From Miltoncostaeales bacterium (GTDB lineage Bacteria > Actinomycetota > Thermoleophilia > Miltoncostaeales > Miltoncostaeaceae): 64,000 nt of DNA. Under the pieces are notes generated by a model that was not told the DNA's origin, made no database searches, and was given only the letters and a program-made list of their open reading frames with translations. The DNA lies in the NCBI GenBank assembly GCA_030833665.1, contig JAURGT010000002.1, positions 1 through 64,000 of the forward strand, given 5' to 3'. The position numbers were made by a program, and so were the translations under genes. How positions within the stretch are numbered: the stretch's first letter is position 1; each line of letters opens with the position of its first letter. This document shows, piece after piece, positions 16,201 through 24,624 of the stretch.

Positions 16201-17901
16201 GCTCACCTCCACCGACGGGCGCATCGCACCGAGGATGATGGGCATGCGCAGCTCGCAGCGCTGCGGCGGAACCGGCTCCACGCCCTCGATCGGCGGGCGG
16301 CGGCCCAGCACCACGCGCGTGGAGAAGTGCTCCACCTCGCGCTCGCGGTCGATAGCCGGGTTGGTCACCACGGCCACCGTCTCCTGCAGGTAGTCGGACA
16401 CCGGCAGCGCCACGGGCGAGAGCGGGCCCAGCGGGCCGTCCCAGCCGAGCGAGCCGATGGGCTCGGCGCCGCGGTCGGCGTGGAACTGCACCTGCTGCTT
16501 GTCGCCGTCGATCCATCCGGCCGACGCCAGCAGGTCGTCGAGCGGAACTTCGCTGACCTCGATGGGCGATGGGGCGTCACCCATGCCACCAACGGGCTCG
16601 AGGCCCCCGGCCAACCGTGCGCGCGCCTCGGCGTGCGGGAGGCCACCGCGGGCGCTCGCCCGGGAGTGCACCTCGCGCTGCACCTCGGGGTACGAGAGCA
16701 CCTGCGGCACGCCGTCGTCGCCGGTGATGAGGGCGATCTTCTCGCCCGGAGCCAGCGGGCGCGGGTCGGAGGTGAGCTCGTGCACCGGGATGATGCCCGG
16801 CTCGGACGACGCCACGTAGATGTCGGCGGTCTCCACCCACCAGAGCGGGCGCAGCCCAAGGGCGTCCACCGAGAACACCATCTCGTCGTAGGCGCGAGCG
16901 GCCAGCGCCACGGGGCCCTGGGCGTAGGGACCCCAGGCCTCGCGGTAGTGCACGTAGAGGTCCTGCAGCTCGGTGGGCAGGCGGTGCACCTCGCCGAGGA
17001 TCGGCGGCAGGGCGAACTCCACGGCCTCAATCAGCGAGAGGCCCTTCTCGAAGATCAGGCCCTCGAGCAGGCGGTTGAGGTCCTGCGAGTCGGATCCGTC
17101 GCGCGTGATCGGCAGGCCGAGCTGGCGGCACTGCTCGCGCAGCTGCGCGATGGTGTTGATCTCGCCGTTATGGCCGAGGATCGCGAACGGCTGCACGCGG
17201 CTGAAAGTCGGGAAAGTGTTGGTGGAGTAGCGGTTGTGGGCGATGACGCGCGACGAGCCGAACGCCGGGTCGGCGAGCTCGGGGTAGAAGGCCGGGAGAA
17301 CCATCGGCTGGCCCAGCACCTTGTAGACGCAGTCGTTGGCCGAGAACGAGGCCACGTGGCAGGTGAGCTCCTGCTCGATGGCCACCATCGCCCGGTAGCA
17401 GTCGCGCGACGCCGTGGCCGCATCGCCGGCCAGCAGCGCGAGCTGCCAGAAGACGGGCGGGTTCTCGGCCGCGCGGGGCCCGAGGGCCGAGTGGTCGATC
17501 TCGCCCTCGCGGCTGATCAGCACCTCGAACCGGTGCAGGCGCGCGATGTCGATGAGGCGCGGAAGCTCGTCATCAGCCTCCGCCGCGCCCTCGAAGAAGA
17601 CGTGTGCCACGACGAAGCGCGGGTCGTCGGCCGTGGTCCGGTCGAGCCCCTCGGCCTCGAGGCGCGCCGCCCAAAGCGGGCGGGGGATGTCCACCTGCAG
17701 GCCCGAGCCATCGCCCTCGCCATCCACGCTGCCCGCGCGGTGCACCATCATGTCGAGCCCGAGGAGGGCGCGGTCGATGATGTCGCGGCTCGGCTTGCCG
17801 TCGCGCGTGGCGAAGGCGGCGAGCGCACAGGCGTCATGCTCCTTCAACTCCGGGAGACCCGGGGGAGGGGTGGTTGCGAACGGCGCAGGCGTCGTCGTCA
17901 A
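13282..17901 (-). CDS. gltB: Glutamate synthase large subunit
   Basis: N-terminal CALAAF glutaminase region, ...[51 protein letters not shown]..., C-terminal GXGXG domain. TTG start at 17901 with upstream GAGAGG. Confidence 0.93.
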   Translation of the reverse strand: [1539 protein letters not shown]

Positions 17902-18067
17902 GTGCAGCCTCTCAGGTGGAAATCGATCGACCGCGCGGTACCGGGCGCGGAAGGGCCGAAGGGGTAGTGAAGCCGTCCGGAACCCACCTGTCAACGGGCG
18001 ACATGACCCCGGCTGGGGGTGCCGACCGCCCCATCGGCATGGGGGAAGAGGGATACCATGCCGCCGA

Positions 18068-18934
18068 GTGGCAGAGCACACCGCCGATCCCGGTACCGCC
18101 GAAGCCCGATGCCGCTGGCATCCGGACCGCGAGACCCTCGTTTCCTGCTCCACGTGCGGTACGCCGATCTGCCCGGATTGCGCGCGTACGTCGGCGGTCG
18201 GCATGAAGTGCCCGGACTGCGCGGGGGGTCCCCGACCGGGGTCCGTGGCCAATCGCGCGCGCGGCCTCGACCTCGGAATCAGGACCGGCGGGGCGCCGCT
18301 CACCGTGGGCCTCATCGGGCTCTGCGTGGCCATCGCCATCATCGAGCTCGCGCAGGGCGTGACGCTCTCGGGCGCGAACGCCGGCATCGCGGTCGACCTG
18401 GGCCTGTTCGGGCCGTTCGTGGCGGAGGGGCAGTGGTACCGCATCATCACGTCGGCGTTCGTGCACGCCGGGCTCATCCACCTGCTGTTCAACATGATCG
18501 TTCTCTGGTGGCTGGGCGGAGCCCTCGAGCGATACGCGGGATCGCTGCGGTTCGGGGCGATCTACCTCGCCAGCATCGTCTGGGGCGCGGCCGGCGCCCT
18601 GCTGTTCGCCCCGAACGCCCTCACCGTCGGCGCCTCCGGCGGTATCTACGGCCTCATGGCGGCGCTGCTCGTGCTGGAGCGCCAGCAGGGGATCGCCCTG
18701 CTGGGGTCGAGCGTGGGCATCTTCCTGCTGCTCAACCTCGGCATCACGTTCATCATCCCGGGCATCTCGATCGGTGGCCACCTGGGCGGCCTCGTAGGTG
18801 GGTTCCTCGCGGCGATCGCCCTCTCGGCACTCGGCCGCGGCCACATGGCCTATGGGCGCATGGCGCCGGCGGTGATCGGCGGCACGGCGGCCGTGATTGC
18901 GGGAGGGTTCGCCCTCGCCGTCTTCGTGGCCTAG
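18068..18934 (+). CDS. Rhomboid family intramembrane serine protease with N-terminal B-box-like zinc finger
   Basis: CRWHPDRETLVSCSTCGTPICPDCARTSAVGMKCPDC; HAGLIHLLFNM; TVGASGGIYGLMAA; GGHLGGLVGGF. Confidence 0.92.
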   Translation: MAEHTADPGTAEARCRWHPDRETLVSCSTCGTPICPDCARTSAVGMKCPDCAGGPRPGSVANRARGLDLGIRTGGAPLTVGLIGLCVAIAIIELAQGVTLSGANAGIAVDLGLFGPFVAEGQWYRIITSAFVHAGLIHLLFNMIVLWWLGGALERYAGSLRFGAIYLASIVWGAAGALLFAPNALTVGASGGIYGLMAALLVLERQQGIALLGSSVGIFLLLNLGITFIIPGISIGGHLGGLVGGFLAAIALSALGRGHMAYGRMAPAVIGGTAAVIAGGFALAVFVA

Positions 18935-18944
18935 GGGCTAGGCC
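18928..18944. terminator. Hairpin holding both convergent stop codons
   Basis: GGCCTAG-GGG-CTAGGCC; + TAG (18932-18934) and - TAG (18938-18940) are in opposite arms. Confidence 0.5.
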
Positions 18945-19978
18945 GGATCGAGCAGGCGGTGCGCCTGCTCGATGAGGGCGGCGGTGAGCGCCACCGCGGC
19001 ATCGATGTCGTCGGGGTGGCACGCCTCGACGCTGGTGTGCACGTAGCGCGTGGGGATCGAGATGCATCCGGCGATCGACCCGCGCCCCGAGAGTTGCAGG
19101 CTCGCCGTGTCGGTGCCGCCCTTGTTCGACACGTGCAGCTGGAAGGGGATATCCCTCTCCTCGGCCAGGGTGATCAGCAGGTCGACGAGGCCGCGATGGC
19201 CGATGGCGCTGGCGTCCATCACCCGGATGGCAGCGCCCTCTCCCAGCCGCGTGGAGGGACCGCTCTTGGGCGTGCCCGGTCCGTCGTCGGCAGGGCAGGT
19301 GTCGATGGCAACCGCGATGTCCGGGGCGATGCGGTGTGCGGCGGTGCGTGCGCCGCGCAGGCCGACCTCTTCCTGCGCCGTGGCGGTGGCATGCACCTCC
19401 ATTCGCGAGTGGCCTGCGGTGCGAAGCCCCTCGAGCATCACGTACACGCCCACGCGGTCGTCGAGCGCCTTGCCCGTGACCAGGTCGCCGATCGCCGCGA
19501 GGTCGCGCACGCGGGTGGCCACGTCGCCCTTGCGCACGAGCTCCTGCGCGCGCTCGCCTGGCAGGCCGAGGTCGATCGTGAGGTCCTCCATCTTGGGGGC
19601 CTTGCTGCGGGCGGCCTCGTCGAGCAGGTGCACGGGCGTGGTGCCGACGATTCCGACGAGGTCCTCCCGGCCGTGCACGAGCACCCGCTGCCCCACGAGG
19701 GTGCGGGCGTCCCACCCGCCGAGGGGGATGAACTTCACGAAGCCGCGGTCATCGACGTGCGTGACCATCAGGCCGATCTCGTCCATGTGCGCGGCGAGCA
19801 TCAGGCGTCCCGCAGGGTCGCCCTCCGGTGCGCACACGCCATCGATGCACCCCATGGCAAGCTCATCCACGCGGTCGGCCGTGGCCGCCAGGCGCGCCCG
19901 AACGATGTCGCGCACGCGATCCTCGGCCCCGGGCGGTCCGGATGCCTCGCACAACTCGCGCAGGAGCGGCAGGTCCAT
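18938..19978 (-). CDS. M42 family metallopeptidase (glutamyl aminopeptidase / endoglucanase-like)
   Basis: LMLAAHMDEIGLMVTHVDDRGFVKFIPLGGWD, GKALDDRVGVYVMLEGLR, ATAQEEVGLRGARTAAH, DTCPADD. Confidence 0.92.
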   Translation of the reverse strand: MDLPLLRELCEASGPPGAEDRVRDIVRARLAATADRVDELAMGCIDGVCAPEGDPAGRLMLAAHMDEIGLMVTHVDDRGFVKFIPLGGWDARTLVGQRVLVHGREDLVGIVGTTPVHLLDEAARSKAPKMEDLTIDLGLPGERAQELVRKGDVATRVRDLAAIGDLVTGKALDDRVGVYVMLEGLRTAGHSRMEVHATATAQEEVGLRGARTAAHRIAPDIAVAIDTCPADDGPGTPKSGPSTRLGEGAAIRVMDASAIGHRGLVDLLITLAEERDIPFQLHVSNKGGTDTASLQLSGRGSIAGCISIPTRYVHTSVEACHPDDIDAAVALTAALIEQAHRLLDPA

Positions 19979-19991
19979 CAGTGGCTGGCGC

Positions 19992-20387
19992 TCAGGCGCT
20001 GGCGCCGGCCGGCCCGTCCTTGAACGGGTCGGTGATGGCCCAGAGGGCAAGGTTGGCGGCCACGAGGGTGATGGTGCCCGGGATGAGCCAGATGCCACCG
20101 CACGCGAGGAAGCCGCCGCATCCGCCGATGTACAGCAACGTGCTGCCGAGCGCCGGCGAGCGGCGCACCACGATTGCGCCGCCCACGGTGAGCAAGGCCA
20201 TGAGGAAGGCCACGGCGCCAGCCCACCCACCGGCGCGGTATTCGAGTTTGTAGAAGATGCCGCCCATCGAGAACGCCTCGACGGCAACGAACGATGCGAG
20301 CACGCTGAGCACGGCGCCGATGCCGCCGAGCACGGCGCATACGGGGCGCAGGCGCTCCTGCAGGCTCGGCTGGCGATCACCCGTCAC
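19992..20387 (-). CDS. Small multi-pass membrane protein (DUF4064-like)
   Basis: VTGDRQPSLQERLRPVCAVLGGIGAVLSVLASFVAVEAFSMGGIFYKLEYRAGGWAGAVAFLMALLTVGGAIVV..., about 4 TM; GTGA overlap with the upstream gene. Confidence 0.65.
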   Translation of the reverse strand: MTGDRQPSLQERLRPVCAVLGGIGAVLSVLASFVAVEAFSMGGIFYKLEYRAGGWAGAVAFLMALLTVGGAIVVRRSPALGSTLLYIGGCGGFLACGGIWLIPGTITLVAANLALWAITDPFKDGPAGASA

Positions 20388-21391
20388 GAGCAGTCCAGGA
20401 CGAGCTTGCCGAAGTGCAGGCCGGCCTCCTCGCGCTCGTGCGCGGCAGCAGCGTCGGCGAGGGGCCGCACGCTGTCGATCACCGGTACCCACGACTGCGT
20501 GTCCACGGCGGCGAGCAGCTGGCCGAACTCCATGGGGCTTCCCATGGTGGTGCCGAGCAGGCTCACCTGCCCGAGCGTCATTGGACGCACCATCATCTCG
20601 ACCTTGGCGCCGCCCGTGCCGCCGAACACCACCACGCGTCCGCCGGGCGCGCAGGATTCGACGCTGCCGGCCCAGGTGGACCCCACCGAGTCGATCACCA
20701 CGTCCACGCCGCCGCCGTTGGTCTCCTTCACCGCGGCGGCCCACTCGTCGCCGGCCGTTGCGTAGTTCACGCCGGCGTCAGCGCCGAGCGCCGCGGCCTT
20801 CGCGAGCTTCTCGTCCGAGGAGGACGTGACCACCACCTTGCAGCCGGCGGCCTTGGCCAGGTGCAGGGCGAAGGTGGCCACGCCGCCGCCGATGCCGATC
20901 ACCAGCACGGTCTCGCCGGGCTGCACCCGGGCGCGGCTGAACAGCGCGCGCCATGCCGTGAGCCCGGCCAGCGGCAGCGCCGCGGCCTCGTGCCACGACA
21001 GCCGCCCGGGCCGCGGGTAGACGTTCTCGGCGGCGATGACGATCTGCTGGGCGTAGGTGCCCTGGTCGGGCCCGCCGAGGATGCGGAAGCGGGGTCCCGG
21101 GGCGCGCTGGTCATCGCCCCAGGCGAGCGACGGGAGGATGATCACCTCGTCGCCCTCGGCGACGCCCTTCACGCCATCGCCGATGGCGCTCACGACTCCC
21201 GCGCCGTCTGACCCCGGGGTGAGGGGGAGGGGCACCTTGGCGACGCCCTTGCGCACGAACACGTCACGTCGGTTGAGCGCGGCCGCCTTGAGATCGACCA
21301 CCACCTCGCCGGGGCCGGGCTGGAGGTCCGGGACATCCTCGAGAACCAGCACTTCCGGGCCGCCGGGCTCGCTCATGCGAATCGCCTTCAC
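20384..21391 (-). CDS. Zinc-binding alcohol dehydrogenase / quinone oxidoreductase (MDR superfamily)
   Basis: MKAIRMSEPGGPEVLVLEDVPDLQPGPGEVVVDLKAAALNRRDVFVRKG; GETVLVIGIGGGVATFALHLAKAAGCKVVVTSSS. Confidence 0.92.
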   Translation of the reverse strand: MKAIRMSEPGGPEVLVLEDVPDLQPGPGEVVVDLKAAALNRRDVFVRKGVAKVPLPLTPGSDGAGVVSAIGDGVKGVAEGDEVIILPSLAWGDDQRAPGPRFRILGGPDQGTYAQQIVIAAENVYPRPGRLSWHEAAALPLAGLTAWRALFSRARVQPGETVLVIGIGGGVATFALHLAKAAGCKVVVTSSSDEKLAKAAALGADAGVNYATAGDEWAAAVKETNGGGVDVVIDSVGSTWAGSVESCAPGGRVVVFGGTGGAKVEMMVRPMTLGQVSLLGTTMGSPMEFGQLLAAVDTQSWVPVIDSVRPLADAAAAHEREEAGLHFGKLVLDCS

Positions 21392-21447
21392 TGCAACTCC
21401 TTCGGGAACCTGTCGTTCGCGGGCAGGTTACCGGGCCGCGGCCCGTG

Positions 21448-22566
21448 TCAGCCGGAAGGACGGGTGGCGGCCAGCATCGGCTGGATGGCCACTGGCACGC
21501 CGTCGCGCTGCCAGAGGATCGCCGTGGAGCCCGTCGAGCGGCCGAGTGGCTGGCCAGCGGTTACCTTCACGCCCTCGACGATGCCCGGGTCGTACGAGGC
21601 CAGCGGCCCGAGCCCCACACGGTCGCGGCCCGGGGCATCCACCCAGAACCCGATGCCCGTGGCAGCAGACCGCCCCTCGGCGATGCGCAGCGTTCCTGAG
21701 ACAGGTGCCACCACAACCGCGCCGGGAGCAGACCTGATGGTCACTGGGCGCGCGCCGGCGGGCTGGTAGGTGATGGGCGAGCCCTTTGGCGCGGCGATGG
21801 GGAAGGCGAAGCCCTCGAGGATCGCCGCCCGCCCGGTGCGCGGGTCGGCGCCGTCGGCCATGGTCGACCCACCGGTCACCGGTGCCTGCCCGCCCCAGAC
21901 CACCACCACGCCCGGGCCGTCGGTGGGGGTTACGGCGGGGATCACCTGCGGCTCCATCATCGCGTAGCCCGCCGCCGGCGCGGCCGTGGCGCCCGCGGGA
22001 GCGCACGTGGGGGCAGGATCCTGCGCCGACGCCTGGACAGGCCGGTACGGGTCGCCGCCCAGCGTGGTGAAGAACGTGCTGACACCGGCCGGCCAGCCGC
22101 CGTTGAGGCCCTGTGGGTCGTTGCTGGCCCCCACGGGGGCCCATCGTCCGCCGATCTGCGCGAGCGTCACGAGCCCGTCGTCCGCGTAGCGGTTGAGGGT
22201 GCTCGCTGCCATGGCGATGGCCTCGGCAGGGGTGACGAACTGGATGCCGGGGCCGAGCCCGAACGGGTTGTTGATCTGCTGCGCCGGCCCGTAGGTCATC
22301 AGCATGGTCTCCTGCGCGGCAATCGCCACCAGCACCCGGGGGTCGATGTCGTTCGCGAGGCCCTCGCGCACGAATGTGGCCCCCTCTCCGGCGAGGGGGC
22401 TGCCGGCCGCGCCCAGCTGCGCATCGATGGCCTGGGCATCGACCTGCCCGGTGCAGCGCAGGGAGTTGACCCACCCCTCGGCAGAGCCGCCGGATGCCAG
22501 CAGCAGTGCCACGCCGCCTGCGACCAGGGCGCCCGAGGCGATGCGTGCGAAGCGCGGCGAGGACAC
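21448..22566 (-). CDS. Exported protein: lysozyme/glucosaminidase-like N-terminal region plus M23-like C-terminal region lacking catalytic His
   Basis: Signal anchor MSSPRFARIASGALVAGGVALLLASGG; VREGLANDIDPRVLVAIAAQETMLM; C-terminal VVVAPVSGTLRIAEG...GIVEGVKVTAGQPLGRS. Confidence 0.6.
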   Translation of the reverse strand: MSSPRFARIASGALVAGGVALLLASGGSAEGWVNSLRCTGQVDAQAIDAQLGAAGSPLAGEGATFVREGLANDIDPRVLVAIAAQETMLMTYGPAQQINNPFGLGPGIQFVTPAEAIAMAASTLNRYADDGLVTLAQIGGRWAPVGASNDPQGLNGGWPAGVSTFFTTLGGDPYRPVQASAQDPAPTCAPAGATAAPAAGYAMMEPQVIPAVTPTDGPGVVVVWGGQAPVTGGSTMADGADPRTGRAAILEGFAFPIAAPKGSPITYQPAGARPVTIRSAPGAVVVAPVSGTLRIAEGRSAATGIGFWVDAPGRDRVGLGPLASYDPGIVEGVKVTAGQPLGRSTGSTAILWQRDGVPVAIQPMLAATRPSG

Positions 22567-22617
22567 GGGGGGCAGGTTAGCCGCGTCCCCTGACGGCGGG
22601 GCAGATAGCGTGCAGGT

Positions 22618-22803
22618 GTGTCAGATCAGGGAAAGCCCAGCCGCGAGCTCGCCATCGGCATGCTGGTCCTCACCGGACTCGCATTCATCGCGGTCATCGT
22701 CGGCCTTGCCCTGGGGCAGCTGGTGATCGCCGGCGTGGCAGCCGTGGTGCTCGTGATCGTGTGGTTCCTGCTCCGGTCGATCCAGCGCAGGGGCGGCGAC
22801 TAG
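22618..22803 (+). CDS. Small 2-TM membrane protein (61 aa)
   Basis: MSDQGKPSRELAIGMLVLTGLAFIAVIVGLALGQLVIAGVAAVVLVIVWFLLRSIQRRGGD; TAGCGT 6 nt upstream of GTG. Confidence 0.6.
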   Translation: MSDQGKPSRELAIGMLVLTGLAFIAVIVGLALGQLVIAGVAAVVLVIVWFLLRSIQRRGGD

Positions 22804-23270
22804 CCCTCGGTCGCTCCTGCGGGTGTTGCCTGGTCAGGCGGTGCCGAGTCGTCCGAGCGCAGGTCGCCGGCCTTCCAGATGCGGAGGACGGCCACGATGA
22901 AGGCCAGCACCATCACCACGAGGCTGGCCACGCACCACGGGCAGATCGCCTTGATGAGGAAGAGCTCGGCGTACAGGAGCCACATGGAGAACAGCAGGCC
23001 CCCGACGCTCGTGATGACGCCCAGGAGGCGCCCCGGGAACCCCGGCAGGACCGCCGAGACCAGCATGAAGGCGTAGGTGATGAAGCCCAGGTACGAGAGG
23101 GAGACGCCAGCGATCTCGGCGTACTCGGAGTTCTGCACGGTCGCGCAGCCCCCCCCGATCACGCAGCTGGGCGACCCCCCCGTGAGCTCCGTCCACGACA
23201 GGTACCCCGTGATCCCCAACCCGAGGAGGGCCAGGAATCCGTGGGCGACCCGCAGCCGCAGCAGCGTCAG
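22800..23270 (-). CDS. Vitamin K epoxide reductase (VKOR) family protein
   Basis: LTLLRLRVAHGFLALLGLGITGYLSWTELTGGSPSCVIGGGCATVQNSEYAEIAGVSLSYLG...ICPWCVAS. Start inferred as CTG overlapping the dsbA TGA; the ORF track gives TTG at 23219. Confidence 0.85.
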   Translation of the reverse strand: MTLLRLRVAHGFLALLGLGITGYLSWTELTGGSPSCVIGGGCATVQNSEYAEIAGVSLSYLGFITYAFMLVSAVLPGFPGRLLGVITSVGGLLFSMWLLYAELFLIKAICPWCVASLVVMVLAFIVAVLRIWKAGDLRSDDSAPPDQATPAGATEG

Positions 23271-23962
23271 CTGACGGCCTCGATGGCGCTGATGACCTCG
23301 GACGAGTCAACTGCCCCGGTGATGACCTTGGTGCCGCCCGGGCCCTTCACGACGAAGGTCGGGGTGGCGGACACGCCGGCTGCCTGGCCACGGTCGCTCG
23401 ACGCGAACACGGCATTGGCCGCCGCCTCGCCGGTCCTGGCGGTCTTCCAGGCCTCCACGTCCAGGCCCGGGGTGGCGCTCGCGATGCCGGTGAGCACGTC
23501 GTCCGTGGCCCAGCCCGAGTTCTCCTGCCCCTGGTTGGCGTAGAGGATCTCGGTGTAGGCGAAGCCCCTGTCCTGCTGGGCGGCCGCCGCGATGGCCAGG
23601 GCGGCGCTGGAGGAGTCGGAGCCGATGAAGGTGAGCGTCTCGATGATGAGGCGGGCGGTGCCGTCCTTGACGGGGCCCTTGATGATGCCGGGGATGGTCT
23701 TCTCGCTGGCTGACCTGCACACCGGGCACTGCGCGTCGACGAACTCGCGCACGGTCACCGGGGCGTTCGGGTTGCCGATCGCGAACCCTGCCTGCGGGAG
23801 GCCCTTCACGAGGGCAGCCACCTTGGCGCCGCCCTGGGTATCGGCCGGAGTGGCCGCCTCGCTCGAGGAGTCGCCTCCCGAGACGCTCATGACGATGAGC
23901 GCGACGACCACGGCGACCACCACGACCACCGCACCGCCGATCAACCAGCCCTTGCGTGACAC
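23267..23962 (-). CDS. Membrane-anchored DsbA-like thiol:disulfide oxidoreductase
   Basis: VSRKGWLIGGAVVVVVAVVVALIVMSV anchor; APVTVREFVDAQCPVCRSASEKTIP (CPVC); GVSATPTFVVKG. SD GAGGAG before GTG at 23962; ORF open to 24022. Confidence 0.9.
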   Translation of the reverse strand: MSRKGWLIGGAVVVVVAVVVALIVMSVSGGDSSSEAATPADTQGGAKVAALVKGLPQAGFAIGNPNAPVTVREFVDAQCPVCRSASEKTIPGIIKGPVKDGTARLIIETLTFIGSDSSSAALAIAAAAQQDRGFAYTEILYANQGQENSGWATDDVLTGIASATPGLDVEAWKTARTGEAAANAVFASSDRGQAAGVSATPTFVVKGPGGTKVITGAVDSSEVISAIEAVS

Positions 23963-24025
23963 CCGGAAACTCCTCGAGATCGGTTCAGTCGCCCGCGGCC
24001 GCGAGCGACTGAATAATCGCACGCT

Positions 24026-24550
24026 TCACCCGATGTCGAAGCCCATCTGTTCCGACGCCGTGCCATCCATGGGTGGAGTGGTGGCCTCGCCCGTGGCCGC
24101 GGCATCCTGCGCGAGGCTGTCCGCGCGCTCGTTGAGCTCGTGCCCGGCGTGCCCGCGCACCAGGCGTGGCTGCACGGCCTGATGCCGTGCGATCTGGGTG
24201 AGCAGGCGCTCCCAGAGGTCGCGGTTGGCCACGGGCTTCTTGCCGGCGGTCTTCCAGCCGCGCTTCTGCCACGAGCCCAGCCAGTCCTCGGTGATCGCCT
24301 TGGCGAGATAGGAGGAGTCGGTCACAAGGTCGACGGTTGACCCGTCGGGCGCGGCTGCGAGGCCCTCGATCGCGGCCATGAGCTCCATGCGGTTATTGGT
24401 GCTCGGCGCCTCAGCGCCGGTGAGCACGACCTCCGAGCCGTCCGGCGCGATGATGATGGCCGCCCAGCCTCCGCGGGCGTCATCGGTGCCGTTCCCCGAG
24501 CAGGCGCCGTCGGTGACCACGGTGACGGGGTGCTGGTGGCGATGGGTCAT
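24026..24550 (-). CDS. rnhA: Ribonuclease HI
   Basis: VTVVTDGACSGNGTDDARGGWAAIII, NNRMELMAAIEGL, VTDSSYLAKAI, VRGHAGHELNERADSLA. Confidence 0.93.
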   Translation of the reverse strand: MTHRHQHPVTVVTDGACSGNGTDDARGGWAAIIIAPDGSEVVLTGAEAPSTNNRMELMAAIEGLAAAPDGSTVDLVTDSSYLAKAITEDWLGSWQKRGWKTAGKKPVANRDLWERLLTQIARHQAVQPRLVRGHAGHELNERADSLAQDAAATGEATTPPMDGTASEQMGFDIG

Positions 24551-24624
24551 CGGCGCGCAGCATAGAGGCGTCCTCGGCACGTACCGCGTCACCCGTGTGA
24601 CAGGCACCTCCCTACGGTGGCGCC

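Noticed and set aside
15688-17967. 759-aa ORF on the + strand
   Set aside because: Antisense shadow of gltB; low-complexity His/Arg/Gly/Val composition.
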